Source of the DNA: Coriobacteriales bacterium
GTDB lineage: Bacteria > Actinomycetota > Coriobacteriia > Coriobacteriales > CADBOM01
Direction: 5' to 3'
Assembly (NCBI GenBank): GCA_017515355.1
Contig: JAFWGD010000279.1
Location: forward strand, 1 to 6,146
Length of the DNA: 6,146 bases
Below are positions 5,283 through 6,146 of the stretch, piece by piece; position 1 is the stretch's first letter; each line of letters opens with the position of its first letter. A program made the translations under genes and the position numbers. The notes beneath the pieces were generated by a model. It did not search any database. It saw only the letters and a program-made list of their open reading frames with translations, and was not told the DNA's origin.

Positions 5283-6146
5283 ATCCGACACCTCCCAACT
5301 CGTACACGAAGATCTCCTCGAGCGTCAGCGGGAGGATGTCGATGAACAACGGACTGAGATTTGCGAAGGCGGCCTGGACATCGCTTAGAGGGTTGCGGAC
5401 GATCAGCGTGGCGATATGACCGGTGTCGACGCGGTGCAGGATGTTGAGCCCATCGGGGATGACGATCTCCTCCGCGAAGGCGACCTGCGCCTTGACGATG
5501 TTGTCCTGCAGCTCGCTTAGGCTGCGCTCGATCAGCATCTTGCCCTTATCCATGATGCCCACGCTGTCGCAAACGTCTTCGAGCTCGCGCAAATTGTGCG
5601 AGGAAGCCAGCACTGTCATGCCGCGCTCGGCAACCTCAGCGAGGACGAGGCTCCATACCTGCCTGCGCATCACCGGGTCGAGCCCGTCGACCGGCTCGTC
5701 GAGCAGCAACACGTCTGGCATCATCGAGAGCGAGAGCCAGAACGCAACCTGCTTCTTCATTCCCTTGCTGAGCGTGCGAATGAGACGCTTGGGGTCGATA
5801 TCGAAAACAGGCTGCAGCTTCTCGAACTTCTCCATGCTGAACGTGCAGTAGTTGCCGGCGTATATCTTCGCGAGGTCGCGAGGCGACGCTTGCGTGTAGT
5901 AGTAGATATCGCTCGGAATGGTGGCTATGCGGGACTTGACGACGGGATTGTCGAAGATCGGCTGGCCGTCGAAGGTCACCATGCCGCTGTCTTGCTTGAG
6001 AACTCCGCAAAGGTGGTTGATCGCGGTGGTCTTTCCTGCGCCGTTCGGACCGACCAGCCCGTAGACGCACCCATCGGGGACATGGAGATCCAGACCATCG
6101 AGCGCTCGAGTATCGTCGAACGTCTTGACGACGTCATTCATTTGCA
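5257..6146 (-). CDS. ABC transporter ATP-binding protein (YtrB-like), 5' end at the window edge
   Basis: The cytoplasmic nucleotide-binding subunit that powers the adjacent permease. Numbered from the ATG at 6141 (294 residues), it has Walker A GPNGAGKTT at 31-39, signature LSKGMKKQ at 124-131, Walker B VLLLDEP at 144-150 with Asp148 and Glu149, D-loop GLDP at 153-156 and the switch histidine His182 in SSHNL. All catalytic elements are intact. The usual Q-loop glutamine after the second strand is replaced (IATIPSD, 72-78), a variation common in this ATPase type. A C-terminal tail of about 80 residues follows the ATPase core. The true start may be slightly upstream: the frame stays open to the window end, where the codons read NTG-CAA-ATG, so an NTG start one base beyond the window would add only two residues. 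No ribosome site can be seen for either choice. In related loci a GntR-family regulator gene comes first. Confidence 0.93.
   Translation of the reverse strand, partial: QMNDVVKTFDDTRALDGLDLHVPDGCVYGLVGPNGAGKTTAINHLCGVLKQDSGMVTFDGQPIFDNPVVKSRIATIPSDIYYYTQASPRDLAKIYAGNYCTFSMEKFEKLQPVFDIDPKRLIRTLSKGMKKQVAFWLSLSMMPDVLLLDEPVDGLDPVMRRQVWSLVLAEVAERGMTVLASSHNLRELEDVCDSVGIMDKGKMLIERSLSELQDNIVKAQVAFAEEIVIPDGLNILHRVDTGHIATLIVRNPLSDVQAAFANLSPLFIDILPLTLEEIFVYELGGVGYEVKDIVL
5291..5295 (-). promoter_or_regulatory. Ribosome binding site deciding the permease start
   Basis: On the - strand GGAGG, inside the end of the ATPase gene, precedes ATG 5282 by 8 bases. The in-frame GTG at 5291 overlaps this site and is therefore an unlikely start. 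Confidence 0.7.

Overview
The window is GC-rich bacterial DNA with dense, short-spaced genes. A catechol-dehydroxylase/acetylene-hydratase-like molybdoenzyme paired with a very small polyferredoxin, plus the codon usage, point to an anaerobic gut actinobacterium of the Coriobacteriia (Eggerthellaceae type, for example relatives of Slackia, Adlercreutzia, Gordonibacter or Eggerthella). This placement is inferred from gene content; no rRNA or other marker gene is present.

Region 1 (1-1870, + strand) is the end of a redox operon. It holds the C-terminal two thirds or so of a bis-MGD molybdopterin oxidoreductase, then a 113-residue two-cluster 4Fe-4S protein whose ATG overlaps the molybdoenzyme stop codon (TAATG). 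A hairpin terminator closes the operon. The molybdoenzyme reading frame is broken by one missing base near 57-59: the conserved GNIDKPGTN segment is in one frame and everything after VRNGFEINPGY is in another. This is either a sequencing/assembly error or a real inactivating mutation.

Region 2 (1894-3432) holds two divergent genes. A DUF1836-type protein, probably a DNA-binding regulator, is on the - strand, and a seven-helix hemolysin III/PAQR-family membrane protein (TrhA type) is on the + strand. Their roughly 240-base shared control region has back-to-back promoter-like elements, a 13-bp palindrome between them and a strong hairpin in the presumed leader of the membrane-protein gene. The arrangement suggests, without proving, that the DUF1836 protein controls this intergenic region.

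Region 3 (3477-6146, - strand) is an ABC transporter pair of the YtrB-like type: an ATPase, open at the window edge, overlapping by 26 bases a large permease-like membrane protein with a C-terminal soluble domain. In relatives such pairs often follow a small GntR-family regulator, which would lie beyond base 6146.

There is no tRNA, rRNA, CRISPR array, insertion sequence or integrase in the window. No gene-free stretch exceeds 300 bases; the longest, 2410-2648, is described feature by feature. No entirely new system is evident. The points most worth checking are the frameshifted molybdoenzyme with its tiny ferredoxin partner, and the structured DUF1836/TrhA control region.
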